From positions 549,155 through 613,154 of the forward strand of contig NZ_JH992923.1 of the NCBI RefSeq assembly GCF_000315425.1: a stretch of 64,000 nt of DNA. The letters run 5' to 3'. Under the pieces are notes generated by a model. It was not told where the DNA came from. It searched no databases and saw only the letters and a program-made list of their open reading frames with translations. The stretch's first letter is position 1, and each line of letters starts with the position of its first letter. This DNA is from Massilia timonae CCUG 45783. Its GTDB lineage: Bacteria > Pseudomonadota > Gammaproteobacteria > Burkholderiales > Burkholderiaceae_D. Shown piece after piece: positions 36,529 through 45,682 of this stretch. The translations under genes were made by a program, and so were the position numbers.

Positions 36529-37699
36529 CGAACAAGTCCAGGCAGCGTCCGGGCACGGCGTGCTGGCGGCCATGGTCGCATGCCAGGTCGGCCTGCATGC
36601 CTGCGCCCAGGGTGTCCGGCTGGCCGCGCCGCTGGGCGTGCTGGCGCTGGGCCAGTCGGCCTGGTCGGTGGGGCTGGTGATGACGATGTTTGCCGTTTTC
36701 CCCGCCTTGCTGGCCTTGCCCGCAGGGCGCCTGGCCGACCGGCGCGGCTACCACCTCCCGGTGCGCATCGCGGCCTGCTGCGCGCTGGCGGGAACGCTGC
36801 TGGCGGCCGCATCGCAAAGCTTGTTCACGCTCTGTGCGGCTGCGGCCCTCAGCGGTGCGGGGTCGGGATTCGGGATGATCGCGATCCAGCGCAGCGCCAG
36901 CCGGCTCGCGAGCACCGATGCGGCGCGCCTGCAGGTGTTCAGCTGGATCGCGCTGGCGCCCGCAATCGCCGGCCTGGTCGGTCCCATGCTGGCCGGCGTG
37001 CTGATCGACAAGGCGGGATTTTCAGCAGCCTTCCTGGCGCTGGCGTCGTTGCCCGCGGCGACGCTGCTGGCCGCGCAGGCGGTTCCCGCCGAAGCCCCGC
37101 GCCCCGTCCCGGCGCCTGAGAAGCGTCGGGCCTCCGCCTGGGACCTGCTGCGGCTGGCCCCGTTCCGGCGCCTGCTGCTGGTCAGCTGGCTGATCTCGGT
37201 GTGCTGGGACGTCCACGGTTTCGCATTGCCGCTGCTCGGCGTCGAGCGAGGCCTGAGTGCCTCGGCGCTGGGCGCCGTGCTCGCTGCCTACGCGGCGGCC
37301 TCGATGCTGGTGCGCCTCCTGTTGCCGCTGCTGGCAGGGCGCTTGGCGAGCGGCACCCTGCTGGCGGGCGCGATGCTGCTCGCCTGCGCGGTATTCGCTG
37401 CGTATCCGCTTCTGCACAGCGCCTGGACCATGGCTGCCTGCGCGGCCGTGCTCGGCGTTGCGCTGGGCGTGGTGCAGCCGGCGATCCTCGCGTCGCTGCA
37501 CGACGTCGCGCCGCCCGGACGCCACGGCGAAGCGCTGGCGCTGCGCTCCATGGCGATCCACGCTTCGATGGCCGCGATGCCGCTGCTGTTCGGCGCCGTC
37601 GGGGCGGCCGCCGGCGCCACCGTCCTGTTCTGGCTGATGTCCGCAGCGCTCGGGGCGGGCGGCGTCCAGGCACGGCGCATCCGGCTGGCAGCGCCATGA
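36521..37699 (+). CDS. MFS transporter
   Basis: 392 residues, 12 predicted membrane segments in two halves separated by a charged loop (PAPEKRRASAWDLL). MFS loop A is seen as AGRLADRRGYH. Inner-membrane secondary transporter; direction and substrate unknown, but its place inside the CoA operon suggests uptake of the pathway substrate or export of an intermediate. The ATG at 36521 overlaps the kinase stop. Confidence 0.88.
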   Translation: MRSEQVQAASGHGVLAAMVACQVGLHACAQGVRLAAPLGVLALGQSAWSVGLVMTMFAVFPALLALPAGRLADRRGYHLPVRIAACCALAGTLLAAASQSLFTLCAAAALSGAGSGFGMIAIQRSASRLASTDAARLQVFSWIALAPAIAGLVGPMLAGVLIDKAGFSAAFLALASLPAATLLAAQAVPAEAPRPVPAPEKRRASAWDLLRLAPFRRLLLVSWLISVCWDVHGFALPLLGVERGLSASALGAVLAAYAAASMLVRLLLPLLAGRLASGTLLAGAMLLACAVFAAYPLLHSAWTMAACAAVLGVALGVVQPAILASLHDVAPPGRHGEALALRSMAIHASMAAMPLLFGAVGAAAGATVLFWLMSAALGAGGVQARRIRLAAP

Positions 37700-37736
37700 A
37701 CGGATCGATGGGAACAACCTACCTGAAGGAGAGAGC

Positions 37737-38507
37737 ATGGAACTGAATGGCAGACGGCTGATCGTTACCGGCGCGGCCGGCGGGATCGGCGCCAGCGTGC
37801 TGCGCGGCCTGGTAGCGGCCGGGGCGCGGGTGGCCGCGATGGATGTCAACGACGCGGCAGGGAGCGAAGAGGTGGCCCGTGCCGACGCGGCCGGCCCCGG
37901 GTCGGCACGCTACTACCGCTGCGACGTGCGGCGGCGCGCCGAGGTCGATGCCGCTTTCGAGGCCGCCGCCGCATGGCTCGGCGGGCTGGATGGGCTCGTG
38001 AATATCGCCGGGATCGAGCGCGCGGCGCCGGCCGAATCGATCGGCGACGCCGACTGGGACCTGATGTTCGACGTGAATGCGCGCGGCACGCTCAACACCA
38101 ACCAGGCGGCCTTTCCTTACCTGAGCGCGAAAGGTGGCCGGATCCTGAACTTCGGGTCGGCTGCAGGCGTGATGGGATTGCCCGGTTGCGCCCACTATTC
38201 GGCCGCCAAGGCGGCCGTGCTGGGCTGGACCCGCACCGTGGCCAAGGAATGGGGAAGGTACGGCATCAGCGTGAACGCGGCCGCGCCGGGAATGTGGACG
38301 CCGATGTACGAGGCACACCGGGCGCGCATGGACGCCGAGGCGCTCGCCGCGCACGACAGGATGATGGCCGGCCTGATTCCGCTCGGGGGCAGGCTGGGCG
38401 ACCCGGACCGTGACATGACGCCTTTCGTCGTCTTCATGATGGGCGAGGGCGCGCGCTTCATCACCGGCCAGACGCTCGCCGTGGACGGGGGACTGATGAT
38501 CCCTTGA
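37737..38507 (+). CDS. SDR-family oxidoreductase
   Basis: 256 residues. TGAAGGIG cofactor motif, NIAG, Ser in NFGSAAGVMG and YSAAK active site. C-terminal TGQTLAVDGGLMIP. RBS AAGGAGAGAGC lies upstream of the ATG. Last gene before P450-2, 38 bp after the MFS gene. Likely an alcohol dehydrogenase acting on a P450 or hydratase product. Confidence 0.9.
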   Translation: MELNGRRLIVTGAAGGIGASVLRGLVAAGARVAAMDVNDAAGSEEVARADAAGPGSARYYRCDVRRRAEVDAAFEAAAAWLGGLDGLVNIAGIERAAPAESIGDADWDLMFDVNARGTLNTNQAAFPYLSAKGGRILNFGSAAGVMGLPGCAHYSAAKAAVLGWTRTVAKEWGRYGISVNAAAPGMWTPMYEAHRARMDAEALAAHDRMMAGLIPLGGRLGDPDRDMTPFVVFMMGEGARFITGQTLAVDGGLMIP

Positions 38508-38553
38508 CGCCGGGCGCATGCCCGGAACTGCTTGGCAATTCTCCAGAAATAGA

Positions 38554-38572
38554 GCACTATCTGCAAAAGTGT
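38554..38572. promoter_or_regulatory. Cluster operator copy 4 (upstream of P450-2)
   Basis: GCACTATCTGCAAAAGTGT followed by TCAACA. The right half matches the consensus well; the left half is weak. It lies 49 bp upstream of the P450-2 ATG. Confidence 0.5.
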
Positions 38573-38620
38573 TCAACAAATGGCCGGCCGCGCGCCGGAC
38601 GACAACAGGAGGATGACAAC

Positions 38621-39895
38621 ATGAGCAGTGTGAAGGAAGTGAGCCTCGAGAGCGCCTATTCGGGCGTGGCCGACAATTACCGCGGCGAGAACGTCGACCT
38701 GCATGCGATCTACCGCGACATGCGCAGGAACTCGCCGATCATCGCCGAGAACTTCATGGGTAGGCTGGGCGTGCCGAACATCGCCGGGCTGGACCCGAAC
38801 CGGCCGACCTTCACGGTGTTCAAGTACAAGGAAACCATGGCGGTGCTGCGCGATGCCGCCAACTACACCAGCGGCTTCATTGCCGAAGGCCTGGGCGCGT
38901 TCTTCGACGGCCTGATCCTGACCGGCATGGACGGCGAGGCGCACAAGAAGGCGCGTGCGCTGCTGCAGCCGATCTTCATGCCCGAAGTGGTCAACAGCTG
39001 GCGCGATTCGAAGATGGATCCGATCCTGCGTAACGAGTTCCTGCTTCCGCTGGTCCCGAAGAAGAAGGCCGACCTGATGGAATTCGGCCTGTATTTCCCG
39101 ATCCGCCTGATCTATGCCCTGATCGGATTCCCCGGCAACGACCCGGACAAGATCAAGCAGTACGCGGCGTGGGCGCTGGCGATCCTGGCCGGCCCGCAGG
39201 TGGACGCCGAAAAGGCCGCGCTGGCGCGCAAGGCGGCGATGGACGCGGCCAAGGCCCTGTACGACGCGACCCACGAGGCGGTGGTCGAGGTGCGCCGCAA
39301 TGGCGCCCAAGGCGATGACCTGATCAGCCGCCTGATCCGCGCGGAGAGCGATGGCCGCAAGTTCGACGACCATGAGGTGACCACCTTCGTGCGCTCGCTG
39401 CTGCCGGCAGCCGCCGAGACCACGACGCGCACCTTCGGCACCCTCATGACCCTGCTGCTGGAACGTCCGGACCTGCTCGAACGCGTGCGCAGCGACCGCA
39501 GCCTGGTGCCCAAGGCGATCGACGAGGCGATCCGCTTCGAGCCGGTGGCCACCTTCAAGGTGCGCCAGGCCGCGCAGGACCTGGAACTGGCCGGCATGGC
39601 CATCCCGAAAGGGGCCATGGTGCAGTGCATCGTCAGTTCCGCCAACCGCGACGAGGAAGCCTTCGAAAACAGCGAGGAATTCGATATCGACCGCAAGCCC
39701 AAGCCATCCTTCGGCTTCGGATTCGGTCCGCACATGTGCATCGGCCAGTTCATCGCCAAGACCGAACTGCAGGTGGCGGTGAACGCGATCCTCGACCTGA
39801 TGCCGAACCTGCGCCTGGATCCGGACATGCCGGCGCCGCAGATCACCGGCGCCCAGCTGCGCGGGCCGAAGCACGTGCACGTGATCTGGGATTGA
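38621..39895 (+). CDS. Cytochrome P450 (second paralogue)
   Basis: 424 residues, same length as P450-1 and closely similar throughout (ESAYSGVADNYRG against ESAYSSVSATYKG; shared FGFGFGPHMCIGQF). Heme Cys373, ExxR in DEAIRFEPVA, I-helix AAAETTTRTF with Ala where P450s normally have Gly. Evidently an old tandem duplication now about 9.6 kb apart. RBS GGAGGATGACAAC precedes the ATG. A single-gene unit with its own operator copy, so it may hydroxylate a later intermediate or the other end of the substrate. Confidence 0.93.
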   Translation: MSSVKEVSLESAYSGVADNYRGENVDLHAIYRDMRRNSPIIAENFMGRLGVPNIAGLDPNRPTFTVFKYKETMAVLRDAANYTSGFIAEGLGAFFDGLILTGMDGEAHKKARALLQPIFMPEVVNSWRDSKMDPILRNEFLLPLVPKKKADLMEFGLYFPIRLIYALIGFPGNDPDKIKQYAAWALAILAGPQVDAEKAALARKAAMDAAKALYDATHEAVVEVRRNGAQGDDLISRLIRAESDGRKFDDHEVTTFVRSLLPAAAETTTRTFGTLMTLLLERPDLLERVRSDRSLVPKAIDEAIRFEPVATFKVRQAAQDLELAGMAIPKGAMVQCIVSSANRDEEAFENSEEFDIDRKPKPSFGFGFGPHMCIGQFIAKTELQVAVNAILDLMPNLRLDPDMPAPQITGAQLRGPKHVHVIWD

Positions 39896-39913
39896 TGTTT
39901 GGTCATTTGGTGA

Positions 39914-39932
39914 ACAGATTTGAGAAAAGTGT
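39914..39932. promoter_or_regulatory. Cluster operator copy 5 (upstream of amidohydrolase)
   Basis: ACAGATTTGAGAAAAGTGT with outer TGA/TTTAA flanks, 82 bp upstream of the amidohydrolase ATG. A second half-site, GATTTCTGTTC, follows at 39944-39954, so this promoter may bind two dimers. Confidence 0.65.
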
Positions 39933-40014
39933 TTAATAAATTGGATTTCTGTTCTAGAATGAAGCCAGAGAAAACCAAACGCTGGTTAAGCGAACACCTT
40001 CCTCGGAGACAACG

Positions 40015-41322
40015 ATGAAATATGAAGACCTGATCCTCGTCAGCGTGGACGACCACGTGATCGAACCGCGCGGCGCTTTCGACCGCCACATGCCTGCCAA
40101 ATTCAAGGGCCGCCAGCCGAAAGTCGAGACCGTCAAAGGACGCGACGTCTGGGTGTTCGAAGACAAGGCGACCGGCTACATGGGGCTGAATTCGGTGGTC
40201 GGCCGCCCGAAGGAAGAATATGGCATGGAGCCGCTTTCCTACGAGCAGATGCGGCGCGGCACCTGGGACATCAAGGCGCGTGTCGACGACATGAACGCCA
40301 ACGGCGTACTGGGCTCGCTGTGCTTCCCGACATTCCCGGGTTTTGCCGGACAGCGCTTCCAGGTGATGAACGACCGCGAGGTCAGTCTCGCCGCGATCCA
40401 GGCCTACAACGACTGGCACCTGCACGACTGGTGCAACGCGGCGCCGGGCCGCTTCATCCCGCTGATGATGGTGCCCTGGTGGGACATGCAGGCAGCCGCC
40501 GCCGAGGTCAAGCGCCTCGCGGACCAGGGCGTGCATGCGCTGACCCTGTCCGACAACCCGACCGTGCACGGCTATCCGTCGATCCACAACGCACACTGGG
40601 ATCCGTTGTGGAAGGCCTGTGCCGACAACGACGTCGTCATCTGCTGCCACATCGGCACCGGCGTCAAGGCGGCGCACGCCTCGGACGAGTCGCCCATCGA
40701 CGCCTGGATCACCTCGATGCCGATCTCGATCTCCAACTCGGCAGCCGACTGGATCTGGGCGCCGATGTGGAAGAAGTATCCGAAGCTGCGCATGGCCCTG
40801 TCCGAAGGCGGCATCGGCTGGATTCCCTACCTGCTCGAGCGCGCCGACTTCACGCACAGCCATCACCACGAGTGGACCAACTCGAACTTCGGCAACAAGA
40901 AACCGAGCGACATCTTCAACGAACACATCATCACCTGCTTCATCGAGGATGCGTTCGGCCTGAAGAACCTCGACTCGATCAATGTCGACAAGGTCACCTG
41001 GGAATGCGACTACCCGCATTCCGACTGCACCTGGCCGAATTCGGCAAACGTGTTCTGGAGCCAGGCGCAGCACCTGTCGGACGAGGTCATCAACAAGATC
41101 ACGCACCTGAACGCGATGCGCGAGTTCTCCTACGATCCGTTCTCGATCCTCGGACGCGAGAACTGCACCGTCGGCGCCCTGAAGGCGCAAGCCACCCACG
41201 TGAGCATCGAGCCGGCCCTCGGCCTGGGCGGCGCCGCGCCGGAGCGCGATCCGAGCCGTCCGGTCACCTCGGGCGACATCAACAAGATGTTTGCCGCCGC
41301 CGACGCGCAGACCGCGCTCTGA
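40015..41322 (+). CDS. Amidohydrolase-2 family metal-dependent hydrolase/decarboxylase
   Basis: 435 residues, TIM-barrel amidohydrolase-2 family. The first strand ends in VSVDDHVIEP (D-x-H type metal site), a barrel His is in VVICCHIGTG, and a C-terminal Asp is in WECDYPHSDCTW. The family includes aromatic decarboxylases such as ACMSD and hydrolases; the longer form here is common in hydrophobic-compound clusters, but I know no fixed function. First gene of the acyl-CoA dehydrogenase-to-etf segment, with operator copy 5 upstream. Confidence 0.85.
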   Translation: MKYEDLILVSVDDHVIEPRGAFDRHMPAKFKGRQPKVETVKGRDVWVFEDKATGYMGLNSVVGRPKEEYGMEPLSYEQMRRGTWDIKARVDDMNANGVLGSLCFPTFPGFAGQRFQVMNDREVSLAAIQAYNDWHLHDWCNAAPGRFIPLMMVPWWDMQAAAAEVKRLADQGVHALTLSDNPTVHGYPSIHNAHWDPLWKACADNDVVICCHIGTGVKAAHASDESPIDAWITSMPISISNSAADWIWAPMWKKYPKLRMALSEGGIGWIPYLLERADFTHSHHHEWTNSNFGNKKPSDIFNEHIITCFIEDAFGLKNLDSINVDKVTWECDYPHSDCTWPNSANVFWSQAQHLSDEVINKITHLNAMREFSYDPFSILGRENCTVGALKAQATHVSIEPALGLGGAAPERDPSRPVTSGDINKMFAAADAQTAL

Positions 41323-41458
41323 GCATCTGCCGGGGAGGGTAGGGCTTCCCCTGAGTCCTGTCCGCGTCGCCAGCCGGCGCTTCCGCGTGGCCCGAGGGTC
41401 GCGCCGGACGCGTGCGGCCGCGCGGTACAGGCGCATCGACTCCACCGCATGACCGACC

Positions 41459-42604
41459 ATGTCCATTGACCAGTTCAAGTTCAGTCCCATCCCGCCGGAG
41501 GCCGAAGCCATTCGCGCCGATGTACGCCGCTTCCTTGCGGAGGCCCTGGCGGATTATCCGCCCACCCGGCGCGCCGAATCCTGGATGGGATTCGACGCCG
41601 CCTTCAGCCGCCGCCTAGGCGAGCGCGGCTGGATCGGCATGGCGCTGCCGAAGCGTTACGGCGGCGCCGATGCCAGCCCCTTTACCCGCTATGTGGTGAT
41701 CGAGGAACTGCTGGCGGCAGGTGCCCCGGTGTCGGCCCACTGGTTCGCCGACCGCCAGAGCGGGCCGCAGATCCTGCACTACGGCACCGACGCCCAGAAG
41801 GCCTTCCACCTGCCGGCCATCTGTCGCGGCGAGCGCTTCTTCTGCATCGGCATGAGCGAGCCGAACTCCGGTTCCGACCTGGCCTCGATCCGCACCAGTG
41901 CGCGCCGGATGGGCGACAAGTGGGTGGTCAATGGCCAGAAGGTCTGGACCACCAACGCCCACCGTTCGCACTACATGATCGCGCTGGTCCGGACCGATCC
42001 GGACAGCAAACGCAACGAGGGCCTGTCGCAGTTCATCATCGACCTGAGCCTGCCCGGCATCACGATCCGTCCGATCAGGGACCTGACCGGCGCCAGCCAT
42101 TTCAACGAGGTGTTTTTCGACGGGCTGACGCTGGACGCGGATGCCCTGATCGGCACCGAGGGGCAGGGCTGGGCCCAGGTGACCGCCGAACTGGCGTTCG
42201 AGCGTAGTGGTCCCGAGCGCTTCCTCAGTTCGATCGCCCTGCTCGAGACCCTGATCGCCGAGGTCGGCCGCCAGCCGGACGCGCTGCAGGCGAAGGAGAT
42301 CGGCCGCCTGGCTGCACGCCTGGTCACCCTGCGCCAGATGTCGCTGGCGGTGACGGCGCAGCTGGCCGCCGGCCGCAACCCCGCCTGGGAAGCCTCGGTG
42401 GTCAAGGACCTGGGCACCAGCTTCGAGCAGGAACTACCGGAACTCGCCCAGCTGTTGCTGGACGTGGCGCCGGCCACGCGCGGCTCGAGCGAGCACGCGC
42501 GGGTGCTGGCCTACCTGACCCAGGAGGCCCCTTCATTTTCACTGCGCGGCGGTACGCGCGAAATTCTCCGCGGGATCATCGCGCGCGGAATGGGAATGCG
42601 CTAA
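41459..42604 (+). CDS. Acyl-CoA dehydrogenase, large partner of a pair
   Basis: 381 residues. Motifs: CIGMSEPNSGSDLASIRTSA (FAD/substrate), NGQKVWTTNAHRSHYMIAL, and C-terminal LRGGTREILRGIIARGMGMR with Glu at the usual catalytic position. It ends 2 bp before a second, divergent ACAD gene, the arrangement of heteromeric alpha2-beta2 dehydrogenases such as the FadE pairs of steroid side-chain oxidation. It passes electrons to the EtfAB encoded downstream. Confidence 0.92.
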   Translation: MSIDQFKFSPIPPEAEAIRADVRRFLAEALADYPPTRRAESWMGFDAAFSRRLGERGWIGMALPKRYGGADASPFTRYVVIEELLAAGAPVSAHWFADRQSGPQILHYGTDAQKAFHLPAICRGERFFCIGMSEPNSGSDLASIRTSARRMGDKWVVNGQKVWTTNAHRSHYMIALVRTDPDSKRNEGLSQFIIDLSLPGITIRPIRDLTGASHFNEVFFDGLTLDADALIGTEGQGWAQVTAELAFERSGPERFLSSIALLETLIAEVGRQPDALQAKEIGRLAARLVTLRQMSLAVTAQLAAGRNPAWEASVVKDLGTSFEQELPELAQLLLDVAPATRGSSEHARVLAYLTQEAPSFSLRGGTREILRGIIARGMGMR

Positions 42605-42606
42605 TC

Positions 42607-43662
42607 ATGAGACAAATGTTCGATTCTACGGTCGAGCGCCTGTTCGCCGACCTGGCCAGCCCCGTAGCGGTGCTGGCATGCGAAGACGGTTCCTGGCCGC
42701 AGGCGATGTGGGCGGCCGTCGAGGAGTCCGGCTTTCCGCTGGCCCTGGCGCCCGAATCGCTGGGCGGCGCCGGAGCCGGCTGGGCCGACGTGTGCGGCGT
42801 GGTCCGCCTGGCCGGGCGCCATAACCTGCCGCTGCCGCTGCCCGAGGCCATGCTGGCCAACTGGCTGCTCGGCGCGGCCGGACTGGCGCCGGCGCCGGGC
42901 GCGGTCAGCATCGCAGGCACGGGTTCGCTGCGCCTGCAAGGCGGCGTGGTGAGCGGCGAGGCGATTGAAGTGCCCTGGGGCGGGACGGTGCCCTTCGTGG
43001 TGGCGGTGACGGGCGGCGCCGAGCCGGCCGTCGTGCTGCTGCCGACCGAAGCGGCGCGACGCCTGGAGAGCGCGAATACGGCGGCGGAGCCGCGCACCAC
43101 GCTGTCGTTTCAGGACGCGGCGCCGGCCGCGCGGGCCCCCTTGCCGTCGGGCTGGCCAACGGACGTGCTGCTGCTTGGCGGGGCGATGATACGCGCGGCC
43201 CAGATCGCGGGCGCGCTCGAAGCCGTGCTGGAGATGGCGACCGGCTACGCCTCCGAACGGGTCCAGTTCGGCAAGCCGATCGGCAGCTTCCAGGCCATCC
43301 AGCACCAGGCCGCGCTGCTCGCCGAGCACGCCGCGGCGACGGTCATGGCGGCCGAAGCCGCGTTCGCGGCGGCCGAGACGCGCATCGTGCGGCTGCCGGC
43401 GATCGCCGCCAAGATCTGCGCTTCCGAGGCGGCCGGCATCGGCGCCGGCGTCGCGCACACGGTCCACGGCGCGATCGGGTTCACCCATGAGCATGCGCTG
43501 CACCTGAGCACCCGCCGCCTGTGGTCCTGGCGCAGCGAATTCGGATCTGCGACCGCGTGGTCGCAGCAACTTGGCAGGGCCGTGTGCGCCGCCGGGCCGG
43601 CAGGCTTCTGGCCCGGCGTGACCGACGGCCATTTCGACACCCTGATGGAGCAGCGCTCATGA
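42607..43662 (+). CDS. Acyl-CoA dehydrogenase, degenerate partner subunit
   Basis: 351 residues. The ACAD fold is clear at the C-terminus (GYASERVQFGKPIGSFQAIQ, GAIGFTHEHALHLSTRRLW), but the middle beta domain is short and lacks the usual FAD-site TEP/SGSD motif. The usual catalytic Glu in GGTxEI is not present. This is typical of the non-catalytic or half-site subunit in heteromeric ACADs. It starts 2 bp after the previous ACAD and overlaps the crotonase by 4 bp. Confidence 0.88.
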   Translation: MRQMFDSTVERLFADLASPVAVLACEDGSWPQAMWAAVEESGFPLALAPESLGGAGAGWADVCGVVRLAGRHNLPLPLPEAMLANWLLGAAGLAPAPGAVSIAGTGSLRLQGGVVSGEAIEVPWGGTVPFVVAVTGGAEPAVVLLPTEAARRLESANTAAEPRTTLSFQDAAPAARAPLPSGWPTDVLLLGGAMIRAAQIAGALEAVLEMATGYASERVQFGKPIGSFQAIQHQAALLAEHAAATVMAAEAAFAAAETRIVRLPAIAAKICASEAAGIGAGVAHTVHGAIGFTHEHALHLSTRRLWSWRSEFGSATAWSQQLGRAVCAAGPAGFWPGVTDGHFDTLMEQRS

Positions 43663-44459
43663 AACCCTTTCTGATCCTGGAGCGCGATGGCGCCATCCTG
43701 ACCGTCCGCATGGACAGTCCCGAGACGCGCAATGCCTTAAGCGCCCCGCCGCAGATGCAGGAGTTCGTCGACATGTGCGCGATGGTGCGGGCGGACCGCG
43801 GCATCAAGGTGGTGGTCCTGACCGGCAACGGCCCGGCCTTCTGCGCCGGCGGCAACGTCAAGGACATGGCCGAGCGCGGCGGCATCTTCGCCGGCTCGCC
43901 CTACGAAGTGAGCGAAAGCTACCGCAACGGCATCCAGCGTATTCCGCTGTGCCTGTACACGCTGGACGTACCGGTGATCGCCGCCATGAACGGTCCGGCC
44001 ATCGGCGCCGGCCTGGACCTGGCCTGCATGTGCGACGTGCGCATTGCGGCCGACACCGCGAAATTCGCCGAAAGCTTCGTCAAGCTGGGCATCGTACCGG
44101 GAGACGGCGGGGCCTGGCTGCTGCCGCGCATCGTCGGCATGCCCAAGGCGAGCCTGATGGCGCTCACCGGCGACACCATCGATGCCGCGACCGCCCTGGC
44201 CTGGGGGCTGGTGACGGAAGTCGTGCCCGCCGCTGAACTGGAAGCCAGCGCCCTCGCCATTGCCCGGCGCATGGCGGCCAACCCGTCGCACGGGCTGCGC
44301 CTGACCAAGCGGCTGCTGCGCGAAGGGCAGCACATGCGCCTCGACTCGCTGCTGGAGATGTCGGCCGCCTTCCAGGCGCTGGCCCACCACACCGAGGACC
44401 ATGCGGAAGCAGTATCCGCCTTCCTCGGCAAGCGCAAACCGCGATACCAGGGGCGCTAG
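43659..44459 (+). CDS. Enoyl-CoA hydratase/isomerase (crotonase family)
   Basis: 266 residues. Oxyanion-hole segments PAFCAGGNVKDM and MNGPAIGAGLDLACMCDVRI, then KLGIVPGDGGAWLLPRIVG. Hydrates an enoyl-CoA in a beta-oxidation-like step, or isomerises it. Translationally coupled (ATGA) to the ACAD pair, so the three genes probably work in sequence: dehydrogenate, then hydrate. Confidence 0.92.
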   Translation: MKPFLILERDGAILTVRMDSPETRNALSAPPQMQEFVDMCAMVRADRGIKVVVLTGNGPAFCAGGNVKDMAERGGIFAGSPYEVSESYRNGIQRIPLCLYTLDVPVIAAMNGPAIGAGLDLACMCDVRIAADTAKFAESFVKLGIVPGDGGAWLLPRIVGMPKASLMALTGDTIDAATALAWGLVTEVVPAAELEASALAIARRMAANPSHGLRLTKRLLREGQHMRLDSLLEMSAAFQALAHHTEDHAEAVSAFLGKRKPRYQGR

Positions 44460-44492
44460 GCCCACGCACTACCCAGAATCAGGAGAAGCAGC

Positions 44493-45617
44493 ATGCGCAG
44501 TGTTTTTCGCGAAGACCATCACATGTTCCGCGAGATGGCCCGGCGGTTCATCGAGAACGAAATCGTGCCCCACCTGGCGGAGTGGGAGCACGCAGGCATC
44601 GTCCCCAAGTCGGTGTGGCGCAAGGCGGGCGAAGTGGGCCTGCTGTGCTCCACCGTGCCCGAGGAGTACGGCGGCGCCGGCGGCGACTTCGGCCACTCGG
44701 CCGTGATGATCGAGGAGCTGGCGCGGGTGAATGCCACCGCGATCGGCTTCACCACCCACTCGGAAATCGTCGCGCCCTACATCGTCGCCTACGGCAGCGA
44801 GGAGCAGAAGCGCCGCTGGTTGCCGAAAATGGTCAGCGGCGAGACCATCGGCGTCATCGCGATGAGCGAGCCGGGCATCGGTTCCGACCTGCGCTCGATG
44901 CGCACCAGCGCGCGACGCGACGGCGACGACTACGTCATCAACGGCCAGAAGACCTTCATCACCAACGGCGGCAACGCCGACCTGATGGTCACCGCCACCA
45001 AGCTCGATCCGGGCGCCAAGGAGCTCACCCTGGTCTGCGTCGAGGCCGACCGTCCCGGATTCTCGAAAGGTAAGCTGCTCGAGAAGATCGGCCTGAAGGG
45101 GCAGGACACTTCCGAGCTGTTCTTCGACGAGGTGCGGGTGCCGGCCGCGAACCGCCTGGGCGAGGAGAACAAGGGCTTCGGCTACCTGACCCACCAGCTG
45201 GCCTGGGAGCGCACCATCATCGGCCTGCGCGCCGCCGCATCGATCGATGCGCTGCTCGAAGACACGCTGGCCTACGTCCGCGAGCGCAAGGTGTTCGGCA
45301 AGACCGTGTTCGACTTCCAGAACACCAAATTCAAGCTGGCCGAATGCAAGGCCCAGGCCACGATGCTGCGCGTGTTCGTCGACGACTGCCTGGCGAAGGC
45401 GATGCGCGGCGAGCTGTCGGCGGAAGTGGGCGCCATGTGCAAGCTGATGGGGTCGGAAATGCAGGGCAGGGTGCTGGACGAGCTGCTTCAGCTGCATGGC
45501 GGGTACGGATTCATGAGCGAATACAAGATCAGCCGCGCGTGGGTCGATGCGCGCGTCGCCAGGATCTACGGCGGCACGTCGGAGATCATGAAAGAGATCA
45601 TCGCGCGCTCTCTGTAG
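44493..45617 (+). CDS. Acyl-CoA dehydrogenase
   Basis: 374 residues, standard ACAD. VIAMSEPGIGSDLRSMRTSA, NGQKTFITNGGNADLM, LQLHGGYGFMSEYKISRAWV and ARIYGGTSEIMKEIIARSL with the catalytic Glu in TSEI. Closest in pattern to short/branched-chain or long-chain-type enzymes. 33 bp after the crotonase, with RBS AGGAG. Electrons presumably go to the EtfAB encoded downstream. Confidence 0.93.
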   Translation: MRSVFREDHHMFREMARRFIENEIVPHLAEWEHAGIVPKSVWRKAGEVGLLCSTVPEEYGGAGGDFGHSAVMIEELARVNATAIGFTTHSEIVAPYIVAYGSEEQKRRWLPKMVSGETIGVIAMSEPGIGSDLRSMRTSARRDGDDYVINGQKTFITNGGNADLMVTATKLDPGAKELTLVCVEADRPGFSKGKLLEKIGLKGQDTSELFFDEVRVPAANRLGEENKGFGYLTHQLAWERTIIGLRAAASIDALLEDTLAYVRERKVFGKTVFDFQNTKFKLAECKAQATMLRVFVDDCLAKAMRGELSAEVGAMCKLMGSEMQGRVLDELLQLHGGYGFMSEYKISRAWVDARVARIYGGTSEIMKEIIARSL

Positions 45618-45682
45618 CTCCGAATTCACGGCGAACTACTTTTCCACGATCTTTTCATTGAACTTCCCGACCGAGGCCCGCT

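Noticed and set aside
39112..41511. A 799-codon minus-strand frame opposite P450-2 and the amidohydrolase
   Set aside because: Crosses a clear promoter region and two real genes; shadow of high-GC coding DNA.
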